Shown here: positions 23,832 to 33,295 of the stretch, piece after piece
Numbering within the stretch: the first letter of the stretch is position 1
Layout of the letters: each line of letters opens with the position of its first letter
Assembly: GCF_043876835.1 (NCBI RefSeq)
Contig: NZ_JBAWJZ010000002.1
Coordinates: 496,001 to 560,000, forward strand
Source of the DNA: Yeosuana sp043876835
GTDB taxonomy: Bacteria; Bacteroidota; Bacteroidia; Flavobacteriales; Flavobacteriaceae
Length of the DNA stretch: 64,000 nucleotides
Direction: 5' to 3'
Notes under the pieces: generated by a model
Seen by the model: only the letters and a program-made list of their open reading frames with translations
Databases searched by the model: none
What the model was told of the DNA's origin: nothing
Position numbers and translations under genes: made by a program

Positions 23832-25400
23832 ATGGGTAAATATGCAATAATTATTGGAGCTGGTCCAGCTGGATTAACGGCTGCATATGAACTTTTAAAG
23901 AGAACAAATATAAAACCTATTGTTTTAGAAATGTCTGATAAAATAGGAGGTATTTCAAGAACTGAAGTTTATAAAGGTAATAGAATAGATATTGGAGGAC
24001 ACCGTTTTTTTTCAAAATCTGATGTAGTAATGAAATGGTGGCAAAATATATTACCAATTCAAGGATCGCCAGCTAGTGACGAGTTAAATATAAAGGACGG
24101 AATTCTTAAAATGAGTATAACAAAAAAGTTATCATTTGGGGGTCCAAACCCTGAAATAACTGACGAAGTTATGCTAATTCGTAACAGAGTTTCACGGATT
24201 TTCTTTTTAAGAAAGTTTTTTAATTATCCAATATCTATTAATTGGGAAACATTGTCATCATTGGGTTTTTTCAAAGTTTTAAGGATTGGATTTACCTACC
24301 TTCAAATTAGACTTTTTCCAATAAAAAAAATAACCACCTTAGAACAGTTTTTTATTTCCAGATTCGGTAAAGAGCTTTATGAAACATTTTTTAAAGATTA
24401 TACAGAGAAAGTATGGGGAGTACCTTGCTCAAAAATTGATGCTAGTTGGGGAGCACAACGAATAAAAAAACTGTCTATCTCTAGTACAATTCATCATGTT
24501 TTAAAATCTATATTTTACAAAAACAAATCAATTGAACAAAAAAATATTGAAACTAGTTTAATTGAACAATTTATGTATCCAAAATTAGGTCCAGGACAAA
24601 TGTGGGAAACCGTTGCAAGAATTATAGAAGATGGTGATGGTAAAATTATACTAAATGCTGAAGTAATTAATTTAAATATTAAAGATAATAATATTACGGA
24701 TGTAGTTTATATTGATGGATTAACTAAATCAAATATCATATTAAAAGCAGACTACTTTTTTTCAACTATGCCGGTGAAACATTTAATTAGGAGTTTTGGA
24801 AATAATGCTCCAGTTTCTGTTAAAAATGTTAGTGAGGGTTTAAAATATAGAGATTTTATTACTGTTGGATTACTTTTAAACAAATTATTAATAAAAGATA
24901 ATAATAAAATAGTTTCAGATAATTGGATTTATATTCAAGAAAATGATGTTAAAATTGGTAGAATGCAAATATTTAACAATTGGTCCCCATACTTGGTGTT
25001 AGATAAAAATAATGTATGGATAGGTTTGGAATATTTTTGTAATGTAGATGATGAATTATGGATTAAAAAAGATAATGAGTTTATTGATTTTGCAATAGAT
25101 GAATTGGAATCGTTAAATATAATTGATAAAGCTGATGTTATTGATAGTACAATAATTAAAGTTCCAAAAGCATATCCAGCTTACTTTGGAACCTATTCAC
25201 AATTTGAAACTATAAGAAAATTTACAGACAAATTCCAAAATTTATTTTTAATAGGCAGGAATGGAATGCACAAATATAATAATCAGGACCATTCTATGTT
25301 AACAGCAATAACTGCTGTAGATAATATAATTAATGGAGTTAAAACTAAAGAAAATATTTGGGGAATAAATATAGAAGAGTCTTACCATGAGAAAAAATAA
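23832..25400 (+). CDS. FAD-dependent oxidoreductase, UDP-galactopyranose-mutase-like
   Basis: A 522-residue flavoprotein. The N-terminus has the dinucleotide-binding GAGPAGLTAAYELL motif, followed by GGISRT and DIGGHRFFSKS, as in the amine oxidase / UDP-galactopyranose mutase superfamily. The end shows LFLIGRNGMHKYNNQDHSM with the second FAD contact. Relatives occur in cell-surface polysaccharide loci, but the exact reaction is unknown. I start at ATG 23832; a TTG two codons earlier is less likely. The gene overlaps the next, a GT39-type membrane protein, by 14 bases. The pair is visibly more AT-rich than aconitase and mazG, which hints at horizontal acquisition. Confidence 0.78.
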   Translation: MGKYAIIIGAGPAGLTAAYELLKRTNIKPIVLEMSDKIGGISRTEVYKGNRIDIGGHRFFSKSDVVMKWWQNILPIQGSPASDELNIKDGILKMSITKKLSFGGPNPEITDEVMLIRNRVSRIFFLRKFFNYPISINWETLSSLGFFKVLRIGFTYLQIRLFPIKKITTLEQFFISRFGKELYETFFKDYTEKVWGVPCSKIDASWGAQRIKKLSISSTIHHVLKSIFYKNKSIEQKNIETSLIEQFMYPKLGPGQMWETVARIIEDGDGKIILNAEVINLNIKDNNITDVVYIDGLTKSNIILKADYFFSTMPVKHLIRSFGNNAPVSVKNVSEGLKYRDFITVGLLLNKLLIKDNNKIVSDNWIYIQENDVKIGRMQIFNNWSPYLVLDKNNVWIGLEYFCNVDDELWIKKDNEFIDFAIDELESLNIIDKADVIDSTIIKVPKAYPAYFGTYSQFETIRKFTDKFQNLFLIGRNGMHKYNNQDHSMLTAITAVDNIINGVKTKENIWGINIEESYHEKK

Positions 25401-26865
25401 TTTTTATACTCTATTAACAAATCCTTTTGTAATTTTAGCTCTCTTATTAGTGCTTTTTGTTTTTAATTCTTTTGATCCATTACCAAACTATGATGAAAAC
25501 CTTTGGTCTTACATTGGTAGGATATGGAATAGAAAAGGGATTCCCCCATATACAGGAGCAGTAGAGAATAAGACTCCTGGTATATTTTTTCTATATGCTG
25601 TTTCTGATTTTTTATTTGAAAGCAATATTCTTTTTATTAGATTAATTGGAGTTATTTCAACTCTAATTTCAACATGGACACTTTATAAAATTTGCGTAAA
25701 ATTACATACTAAACTGGCGGGAGTTTTTTGTATGTATATTTTTGGGCTTAGCATGAATTGGTATTTGTTTTGTGGTTCCTATTTTGCACATACAGAAGTC
25801 TTTATGATTATGTTTTCTATTATAGGATTTTATTTAATTATGAAGTGTAGCGATATTGAGAATATGAAATGGTATTTATTTTTAGGGGGCGTATCTGTTG
25901 GCATAGGAATCTCTTTCAAGCAAATTGCAGTAACAACATTTCTGGCACTTATATTCTTCTTCTTAATATATTCAGCTATTGGTTTTTCAATAAAAGAGAA
26001 GTTAAAAGGTATTTTTTTCTTGTTTTTAGGATGTTTGACATCCATTTCTTTATCTTATTTCATTCTTTATTTTAATGATGTTTCGTTTTATGATTATTTC
26101 GAGGGTGCCTGGTTAATATTGTTGAATTCAGGTTCAAAAGCACCAAATTTTAAAGCATATTTTGATAATTTTTGGAACCACCTTATAGTTACCAAATTCA
26201 TTATTTTTTACCTTTTTATTGTTTTGTTTTTATTTCAAAAAGAATTACAACAAAAACCTTTTTTTTTGGCAGTCATTTTATGGTTTGCATTAGATTTTGT
26301 TGGAGTTATTGCTTCTGGATATTTTTACGGCCATCAAATTAAACAAGTTATACCTTCTTTATCAATTATGGCTGGAATAGTGATGAGCAATTTAACAGTA
26401 AATAATTTTTATCTAAAAAGTATTAATCCAAAGTTAATAATATATATAATTGTTATTTTGTTTTTTCCATACATACAAACTTATTTGACCACAAAATTTT
26501 TGTTTAAACCTCTAGATTCATCTTCTAAAGATATGGGTGCTTGGATTAGAGATAATACTAATGAAACAGACTTTATTTATATTTTAGGTAGCGATGAAAA
26601 ACTTGTATCATCATTGTTGGAGTCAGGTAGAGTGTCATCAAGTAAATACTTTAATTCAATTTTCATCACCGAAGAAAAACACAGAGAAATTGTTTATTCC
26701 GATTTATTAAGAAAAACACCTGAAATTATTTTAAAACTCAAAAATGATTCCGTCGATGTTGATCAGGTCTATGGAAATCAAATTAAAGAATTTTTAGAAA
26801 ATGAATATGTCTTTTTTGATAAAATTAGCGACCTTGAAATTTATAAGTTAAATAGAAATCCATAA
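25387..26865 (+). CDS. GT39/ArnT-type membrane glycosyltransferase
   Basis: A 492-residue integral membrane protein with about ten to twelve hydrophobic helices and a short soluble C-terminus. The first extracytoplasmic loop contains N-Y-D-E-N-L-W, matching the Asp-Glu catalytic pair of PMT/ArnT-like (GT-C fold) glycosyltransferases that use polyprenyl-phosphate sugars. The ENKTPGIFFLY segment in the same loop is also usual. It probably adds a sugar to a surface glycan or lipid outside the membrane. It starts inside the end of the preceding flavoprotein gene (14-base overlap), so the two are co-expressed and probably act in one pathway. Confidence 0.78.
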   Translation: MRKNNFYTLLTNPFVILALLLVLFVFNSFDPLPNYDENLWSYIGRIWNRKGIPPYTGAVENKTPGIFFLYAVSDFLFESNILFIRLIGVISTLISTWTLYKICVKLHTKLAGVFCMYIFGLSMNWYLFCGSYFAHTEVFMIMFSIIGFYLIMKCSDIENMKWYLFLGGVSVGIGISFKQIAVTTFLALIFFFLIYSAIGFSIKEKLKGIFFLFLGCLTSISLSYFILYFNDVSFYDYFEGAWLILLNSGSKAPNFKAYFDNFWNHLIVTKFIIFYLFIVLFLFQKELQQKPFFLAVILWFALDFVGVIASGYFYGHQIKQVIPSLSIMAGIVMSNLTVNNFYLKSINPKLIIYIIVILFFPYIQTYLTTKFLFKPLDSSSKDMGAWIRDNTNETDFIYILGSDEKLVSSLLESGRVSSSKYFNSIFITEEKHREIVYSDLLRKTPEIILKLKNDSVDVDQVYGNQIKEFLENEYVFFDKISDLEIYKLNRNP

Positions 26866-27015
26866 TTTAATTATTAAATACGAAAGATCCGTTAATTGTA
26901 TTTGATTCTTTCTTTATGATTTCTGCGTTTAGTATCTTTACAAAATATGCAATTTAAAAACATGTAAAAAGAGTATAATAAAATTATTTGAATAAATGAT
27001 ATTTAATATTTTCTA

Positions 27016-29526
27016 ATGGCCAATAAAGCAGACTTAATAGTAGTTCACGTTTTCTTTTTTTTGTTTGCAATGAATTTTTGTTGGTCTCAAAATGGAAATA
27101 TAGCTCCAACAATTACCGCTACTGGAAACCAAATTTATTGCCCATTATCTGAAATAAATGTTGTTACAGATTTTGATATTGTAGACCCTGATGACACTCA
27201 AATAGCAGCAGTTTACATACAAATTTCAACAGGATATCAATTAGGTTTCGATTCTTTAATTTTAAATGGAACACATCCGAATATAGCTACGTCATGGAAT
27301 GTAACTGAAGGAAAATTAACTTTAAAAGGGAATGGAACACCATTGGCTGCTTATGTTGATTTAATTGCAGCTGTAAAAGATGTTGTTTTTAAAAGTACAA
27401 GTACTAATCCAAGCAATAAGTTTTTTTCTTTTACTATAGGTGATGCTAACTATTTACCAAGAACAGGTCATTATTATGAATACGTCTCTGCCCTGGGTAT
27501 TACATGGACAGCAGCCAAGGCAGCAGCAGAGTTGAGAACATATTATGGTTTACAAGGTTATTTAGCAACAATTCTTTATCCTGAGGAGGCGCAATTAGCT
27601 GGTGAACAAGCTGCTGGAGCAGGATGGATTGGTGGTAGTGACGCACAAACTGAAGGCATTTGGAAATGGGTTACTGGACCTGAAGCAGGTACCATTTTTT
27701 GGAATGGTGGACCTAATGGTTCTACACCAAATTATGCTAATTGGAATTCAGGTGAACCTAATAATTTGGGTGATGAAGATTATGCTCATGTAACCTATAA
27801 TGTAGGAATAAAAGGATCTTGGAACGATTTGTCTAATACAGGAGAATCGTCTGGAGACTATCAACCAAAAGGTTATATTGTTGAGTATGGATCTCCAACC
27901 GATCCTCCTTTAAATATTTCAGCCAGTACCCATATAAGTGTTGCAAAAATTACCGATACTACCCCAAACTCAAGATGTGGTACAGGTAGCGTGGATTTGG
28001 AGGCTCATGCCTCTACACCTACGGCAGAGGTGTTATGGTTTGAAGCATCCACTGGAGGAAGTTCAATATGGAGTGGCAATAGGTTTACGCCGGTGATTAA
28101 CAGTACAACCACCTATTATGTATTGGCTTCAGTCGGTTGTCAGGAAGGAGAACGAACCCCTGTTGTGGCTACTGTTTATGAGATGCCTGTTATTCAAAAG
28201 AATATTGTCTTTAAAAACTGTGATGATGATGGTATGCCAAATGGATTCATCAATTATAATTTGGAAGAAGCTAATGATATCATAACAAATAATAACTCAG
28301 AAGGATTGACAATCACATATTATAAAACACAAGCTGAAGCTAATTCAGGAGTTGGTCTAATAAATCCCATTTACAATAATTCAGAAGGAAACATTGTTTT
28401 TGCACGTGTTGAGACTGCCGATGGATGTTATGATATATCAACCATAGATTTACAGGTTTCTACAACCTCACTCCCTCAAGGTTATGTTTATAATATGGGT
28501 GATTGTGATGACGATGATGTAATTGACGGAAAACGAGTTTTTGATTTGACCCAAGCTTCCGATGCTTTTTTTTCAGATTTCCTTCCTCCTAATCAAAATT
28601 TAAGTGTTCATTATTATAGATCGTTTGATGATGCACAGCTAGAGAATAATGAAATTTTAAACCAGACATCTTATATAAATGAATCTGCTTTTTCACAAAC
28701 GTTATTTGTTAGGGTAGAAAGTGACAATAATGGTGATTGTTATGGTATTGGCCCTCATTTGCAATTAATTGTACATCCCAGACCGCAATTTGAGATTGAT
28801 CAAACAGAAATATATTGTTTTGACAACAAACCGGTTACATTATTTACGTATAACCCAAATGGTGATTTTTTATATGAATGGAAAGATGAGAGTGGACAGA
28901 TTGTTGGTAATTCACCTTTTATTACAGTTGTTATAGGCGGTACATATACGGTTATTGCAACCTCAAGTTATGTCTGTGAATCGTTTCCTGTATCCTTTAC
29001 TGTGGTTCAATCTGCAGTTGCCAATATAAGTTCTGATTATGTTTCTATTGTTGAATTATCAGACAATAACAATATCACCATTAATAATGACAACAATAAT
29101 CTGGGAATTGGAGATTATGAATTTGCCTTGGACAATATCGACGGTCCCTATCAAGAACAACCCTATTTTGATCATGTTCTAGCCGGCTCTCACATAATTT
29201 ATGTAAAAGACAAAAACTTATGTGGAATCGCTCAATTAGAGGTTTTTATTCTTGGATTTCCTAAATTTTTCACACCAAATAATGATGGAAATAATGACAC
29301 TTGGTATGTTAAAGGCTTAGATAATGATTATTCAAACGCTTCCGTAGTTAGTGTATTTGACCGTTATGGAAAGTTGATAAAGCAATTAAATGCAAAAAAC
29401 GGATATTGGGATGGTACTTTTAATGGTCAACAATTAGCTGATTCAGATTATTGGTTTGTAGCAGAACTCGTTGAAGTTACTGGAAATGTTAGGACATTTC
29501 ATGGTCATTTCAGCTTGGTTAGATAG
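27016..29526 (+). CDS. Secreted C-type lectin domain protein with T9SS type B sorting domain
   Basis: An 836-residue secreted protein. A signal peptide ends near W-S-Q (residue 25). Residues about 30-145 form a beta-rich domain; about 150-290 a C-type lectin fold with the calcium and sugar motifs E-P-N (near residue 247) and W-N-D (near 269), the pairing linked to mannose-type ligands. Several repeated beta domains with D-D-D-G-like turns follow, including one Ig-like segment. From about residue 750, F-F-T-P-N-N-D-G-N-N-D-T-W starts the gliding-motility-type (T9SS type B) sorting domain, so the protein is secreted and anchored at the surface. A -7-like TATCTTTA lies at 26933-26940. Likely role: adhesion or glycan binding. 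Confidence 0.88.
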   Translation: MANKADLIVVHVFFFLFAMNFCWSQNGNIAPTITATGNQIYCPLSEINVVTDFDIVDPDDTQIAAVYIQISTGYQLGFDSLILNGTHPNIATSWNVTEGKLTLKGNGTPLAAYVDLIAAVKDVVFKSTSTNPSNKFFSFTIGDANYLPRTGHYYEYVSALGITWTAAKAAAELRTYYGLQGYLATILYPEEAQLAGEQAAGAGWIGGSDAQTEGIWKWVTGPEAGTIFWNGGPNGSTPNYANWNSGEPNNLGDEDYAHVTYNVGIKGSWNDLSNTGESSGDYQPKGYIVEYGSPTDPPLNISASTHISVAKITDTTPNSRCGTGSVDLEAHASTPTAEVLWFEASTGGSSIWSGNRFTPVINSTTTYYVLASVGCQEGERTPVVATVYEMPVIQKNIVFKNCDDDGMPNGFINYNLEEANDIITNNNSEGLTITYYKTQAEANSGVGLINPIYNNSEGNIVFARVETADGCYDISTIDLQVSTTSLPQGYVYNMGDCDDDDVIDGKRVFDLTQASDAFFSDFLPPNQNLSVHYYRSFDDAQLENNEILNQTSYINESAFSQTLFVRVESDNNGDCYGIGPHLQLIVHPRPQFEIDQTEIYCFDNKPVTLFTYNPNGDFLYEWKDESGQIVGNSPFITVVIGGTYTVIATSSYVCESFPVSFTVVQSAVANISSDYVSIVELSDNNNITINNDNNNLGIGDYEFALDNIDGPYQEQPYFDHVLAGSHIIYVKDKNLCGIAQLEVFILGFPKFFTPNNDGNNDTWYVKGLDNDYSNASVVSVFDRYGKLIKQLNAKNGYWDGTFNGQQLADSDYWFVAELVEVTGNVRTFHGHFSLVR

Positions 29527-29527
29527 G

Positions 29528-30328
29528 TTATAGTTCTGCTAAAACTTTTGCAACACCGTCATTTTTATTGGTATCGGTTACTTTTTTTGCAATTTTTAAA
29601 ACTTCTTCAATAGCGTTTTCAACTGCAACACCTAAACCGACAGCTTTCAACATTTCAATATCATTATAATTATCTCCAAATGCTATCACTTCATGCATTT
29701 CAATATCTGGATAATTATGATTTATAAGAGTTTCAATAGCTGTCTTTTTAGAAATGGAACGATGTGAAATTTCAATGTAAGTTGATTTAGACCGATATAA
29801 AATAATCTCATCATTATGTTCTGCTTCTAAAGTCTTGTATAGAAAATCAATTTCTTGTTCGTCGCCCATACACATAATTTTATGGGCACCTTTGTTTTCT
29901 TTTTTCCAGGATTGTAATACATCTAAATTAGATTTAACTTCAGGTAGAACTTTTGTGTTATTAATTTCTCTGTTTGCCCAAAAATCTAATGAAGGCACAA
30001 ACCATTTATCGGCATGGTATAAGCTTAAATGAATGGAAGTATTTAAGCTTTTGTTTATGATAGATTCAAGAACACCATTGTTGATTTCTGTTGAATGAAT
30101 AATGCTTTGCTGATTTAAAATTAATCCTCCATTATAGGCAATAATAGGGTTGTTAGTATTCCCTAAAATTTCCTGTAAATGCCTCATTGCTTTTGGCATT
30201 CTTGATGAAATTAATATAAATGGAATATGTGATAAACGTTTAATTTCTCTAATCGTAGCAACTGATAATGCTCTGTCTTTATCTAGTAATGTGCCATCAA
30301 TGTCACTACAAATTAATTTATAGTTCAT
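29528..30328 (-). CDS. Cof-type HAD-IIB phosphatase
   Basis: A 266-residue cytoplasmic hydrolase of the HAD superfamily, subclass IIB, which dephosphorylates sugar phosphates or similar metabolites. Motif I is C-S-D-I-D-G-T-L-L (nucleophile Asp9 region), motif II LISSRMP, motif III a Lys in the SKKTAIETL helix, and motif IV AFGDNYNDIEML. A cap domain of the Cof type occupies about residues 85-185. The natural substrate cannot be inferred. It converges tail-to-tail on the lectin gene with a one-base gap and is separated from the upstream DUF349 gene by a strong terminator. Confidence 0.9.
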   Translation of the reverse strand: MNYKLICSDIDGTLLDKDRALSVATIREIKRLSHIPFILISSRMPKAMRHLQEILGNTNNPIIAYNGGLILNQQSIIHSTEINNGVLESIINKSLNTSIHLSLYHADKWFVPSLDFWANREINNTKVLPEVKSNLDVLQSWKKENKGAHKIMCMGDEQEIDFLYKTLEAEHNDEIILYRSKSTYIEISHRSISKKTAIETLINHNYPDIEMHEVIAFGDNYNDIEMLKAVGLGVAVENAIEEVLKIAKKVTDTNKNDGVAKVLAEL

Positions 30329-30360
30329 AAAAATTGAAATACTAAAGTGTTTATGAAATT

Positions 30361-30399
30361 AAAATCTTGCTTGTATGATTATTTTACAAGCAAGATTTT
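30361..30399 (-). terminator. Terminator after the DUF349 gene
   Basis: A 15-bp perfect stem (30361-30375 with 30385-30399) with a nine-base loop, flanked by A and T runs. It stands 15 bases beyond the DUF349 stop codon on the minus strand. Confidence 0.85.
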
Positions 30400-30413
30400 T
30401 ATAAAAATATTAA

Positions 30414-32450
30414 TCAGTAAAGTTCTTTTATTTTGCTAAGTTTTGTCTTCCAAAGCTTTAATGATTCTTTATGACTTTTAATGTTATTATGAACCTCTTT
30501 AACTAAAGGATTGTCATCATTTACATTTGTAAAAAACTGTAGATTGTTTTCTAATTGATTAATTTGACTTTTAAGTTCATCAATTTTTTTACGGATAAAA
30601 GAGCGTTCATTATCAAGGTTTTGATTATCGTCTTCATTGCTTAGAACTTCTAATTTATTTTCAAATTTAATTAGTTCAACATCATTCTTATCCATTTTTA
30701 GTTTAGAAAACAATTCATCTAAGGATTTATTGAATTTTCCTTCTATAAATCTTTTATCATTAGGAACACGTCCTAAATTTTTCCATTCCGAAATAAGGTT
30801 TTTTATAACAACTAAGTCTTTTTCTTTACCGCCAGATAACTTTAAATTCTTCATGGAATCTAAAAGAGTATTCTTTTGATTATAAGCATCCATTTCAACT
30901 TTGTTAGCAGCATTTCTTTCTGTGTGAAGTTTATCGAAAAAGTGGTTACAAGCCGATTTAAATTGTTTCCAGATTTTATCACTATCTTTTCTAGGTACAT
31001 GCCCAATCTTTTTCCAGTCATTTTGAATTTTCTTCATCAATGCTGTAGTAGTTGCAATGTCTTCATTGTCTTTATTGTCTTCAGCAATTTTGATGAGTTC
31101 TAATTTTTTTTGAAGGTTTGTGTATTGCTCTTTTTTTAAACCTTTATAAAATGAATTCTTTTTCTTGTTAAAATTTCTAACGGCATCTTTAAATTTTGCC
31201 CAAGTTTCTTCATTGACCTTAGAAGGAACTTTTCCTGCATTAAAAAAGGCATCACGTAGAACCTCTATTTCTTTAATTTTTTTTTGCCAAACGCTGTGAG
31301 AACTTACGTTTTCTGCACCTACAGCTTCAATAGAAGTAATTATTTCAAGTTTCTTTTCAAGATTTTTTTCATAGACCTTATCTATCTCTTGATAATACTT
31401 TTGGCGTTTATCGTTAATTATTCTGGTTGAATTTTTGAATCGATTCCAAATATCTTCTCTAAATTCTCTATCTACAGGACCAAGTTCTTCTTTCCACATT
31501 TTGTGAAGCTCTTGCAATTCTCTAAAGGCATGAAGCACATTATCATCTTTGGCTAGTTCTTCAGCTCTTTCAATGATTTTTAATTTTTTATCTAAATTGT
31601 GCTTAAAATCTAAATCCCTTAAATCTCTATTAAGGTGAAGAAAATCGTAAAACATCTCAACATGGTGATGATAACTGTTCCAAGCATTATTGTATTTGTC
31701 TCTTGGAATTGGACCTGTATTTCGCCAGCGTTCCTGTAATTCTTTGAAATGCTTGTAGGTAGTGTTTATGTTTTCTTCAACATTTATTAATCCTTTTAAT
31801 TCTTCAATAATTTCAAGCTTGTCAGCTAAATTTTGCTTTAAATTTTGCTCAAAACTTTTATAGTGTTCATGAAGTTTTGTTTTGTAATCTTTATAGGTTT
31901 CTTTAAAACGTTTTTGTACCGGACTTGAATAATAAAAATCAATTTCATTACCTCCATCAGATAAAAATTCTTCTTTTTTCTCGTCAAGTAATGCTTGAAA
32001 TTTTGTTTTAAATTCTGCGTTTATTTGTTCAACGTGATTTTTTATAGCTTGAATTTTTTCATTTTTTACCAATTTTTCTAATTCTATGGTAAGTGCATCA
32101 AGCGACATGCTATCGTAATCTTTTACCTCAATGGTGTGTCTTTCTTTATGGCCATCATCTTCAGCATCTTCAGCATTAGACTCGTCAATCTCATTTAAAA
32201 CATCATCATTATCTTCTTCATTTATCTCTTTCACTTCTTCTGGCTGAACTTGTATTGTTTCAGTTTCAGACTCTAAGGATTCTTCTTTTATGGAATTCTT
32301 ATTATTAACTTCTGAAATAGTATTTGAAATATCTAAATCAGAAGTTTCTAATGAAGCATCATCAGAAATTTCCTTTTTAATTTTTTTACTTTTTGAAGTT
32401 TTATTTTCTTCTTTTCCTTCTGCATCTTGCAGGTTATCTAGCTCAGACAT
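30414..32450 (-). CDS. DUF349 repeat protein
   Basis: A 678-residue, very charged cytoplasmic protein. Residues 1-115 are acidic low-complexity sequence rich in Glu, Asp and Ser. From about residue 130 onwards come repeated helical DUF349 units of roughly 70 residues, each with a W-R/K-x-x-G-x-[VI]-P-R/S core (for example RWRNTGPIPRDKYNNAW, KIGHVPRKDSDKIWKQF and NLGRVPNDKRFIEGKF), and the end is a coiled coil. No enzymatic motif is seen; the molecular role of DUF349 proteins is unknown. The layout is normal for Flavobacteriaceae, where the gene commonly lies next to aroE as here. Confidence 0.88.
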   Translation of the reverse strand: MSELDNLQDAEGKEENKTSKSKKIKKEISDDASLETSDLDISNTISEVNNKNSIKEESLESETETIQVQPEEVKEINEEDNDDVLNEIDESNAEDAEDDGHKERHTIEVKDYDSMSLDALTIELEKLVKNEKIQAIKNHVEQINAEFKTKFQALLDEKKEEFLSDGGNEIDFYYSSPVQKRFKETYKDYKTKLHEHYKSFEQNLKQNLADKLEIIEELKGLINVEENINTTYKHFKELQERWRNTGPIPRDKYNNAWNSYHHHVEMFYDFLHLNRDLRDLDFKHNLDKKLKIIERAEELAKDDNVLHAFRELQELHKMWKEELGPVDREFREDIWNRFKNSTRIINDKRQKYYQEIDKVYEKNLEKKLEIITSIEAVGAENVSSHSVWQKKIKEIEVLRDAFFNAGKVPSKVNEETWAKFKDAVRNFNKKKNSFYKGLKKEQYTNLQKKLELIKIAEDNKDNEDIATTTALMKKIQNDWKKIGHVPRKDSDKIWKQFKSACNHFFDKLHTERNAANKVEMDAYNQKNTLLDSMKNLKLSGGKEKDLVVIKNLISEWKNLGRVPNDKRFIEGKFNKSLDELFSKLKMDKNDVELIKFENKLEVLSNEDDNQNLDNERSFIRKKIDELKSQINQLENNLQFFTNVNDDNPLVKEVHNNIKSHKESLKLWKTKLSKIKELY

Positions 32451-32554
32451 TTTATAAATGTTTAGGTTCAGTAATTTACTTTATTGCTTAAATATAGTAA
32501 CAACTAGAGTAATTACAAAAAGGTGAACGGTTTTTAATACTTTTAAGTTTGTTT

Positions 32555-33295
32555 TTAATGTAAATTCCAAATAGACCAGGCTTTTTCGGCCTGCAATTTT
32601 AACATTTCTAAGCCGTTTATAGTTAGCGCTCCTTCTTGTTTGCCAAGTCTTAAAAAAGTGGTTTCTTCTGGATTGTATATTAAATCGTAAAGAATATGCT
32701 CTTTGGTTATAGCTTTATATGGAATATTTGGGCAGGCTTCTACATTTGGAAATGTGCCAACAGGCGAACAGTTTATTATAATTTGATGCTGTTTTATGAT
32801 GTTTTCGGTTAATGTGTCATAGGAAAAATCAATATCATTTTTTGCAGTTCTAGATACATATCGATATTGAATGTTTAATTCTTTTAAGCTAAAGGCGACT
32901 GCTTTACTGGCACCACCTGTTCCTAATATTAAAGCTTTTTTATGATGCGGCTTTAAAAATGGTTTTAAGGATTCTATAAAACCAAAGTAGTCTGTATTAA
33001 AGCCAACAAGTTTATTGTCTTCAGTGACTTTAACAGTGTTTACAGCTCCAATTTCTTTTGCCTTTTCGTCTAATGTATCAAGATAGGGTATAATAGCTTC
33101 TTTATAAGGAATGGTTACATTAAATCCTTTTAAATCATCAATATTCTTAACTGCTGATGGGAATAAACCTATAGTTTCTATATCAAAATTATCATATGAA
33201 ATATTGTCTATTTTTTCATCTTCAAATTTCTTTCTGAAATAGGCTCTTGAAAATGAATACGATATATTTCTACCCAGTAACCCTAACTTACGCAT
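32555..33295 (-). CDS. aroE: Shikimate dehydrogenase
   Basis: Reduces 3-dehydroshikimate to shikimate with NADPH in aromatic amino acid synthesis. The 246-residue protein shows the shikimate-binding S-x-S near the start (I-S-Y-S-F-S), NVTIPYKEAI with the catalytic Lys, GAVNTV, NTDYFGF, the nucleotide-binding GTGGASKAV and the C-terminal NGLEMLKLQAE. The chosen start at 33295 gives the canonical R-K-L-G-L-L-G-R-N-I beginning; a reading 20 codons longer runs back inside the upstream DUF368 gene and does not resemble AroE. It overlaps the DUF368 gene by eight bases, so it belongs to that operon. Confidence 0.94.
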   Translation of the reverse strand: MRKLGLLGRNISYSFSRAYFRKKFEDEKIDNISYDNFDIETIGLFPSAVKNIDDLKGFNVTIPYKEAIIPYLDTLDEKAKEIGAVNTVKVTEDNKLVGFNTDYFGFIESLKPFLKPHHKKALILGTGGASKAVAFSLKELNIQYRYVSRTAKNDIDFSYDTLTENIIKQHQIIINCSPVGTFPNVEACPNIPYKAITKEHILYDLIYNPEETTFLRLGKQEGALTINGLEMLKLQAEKAWSIWNLH

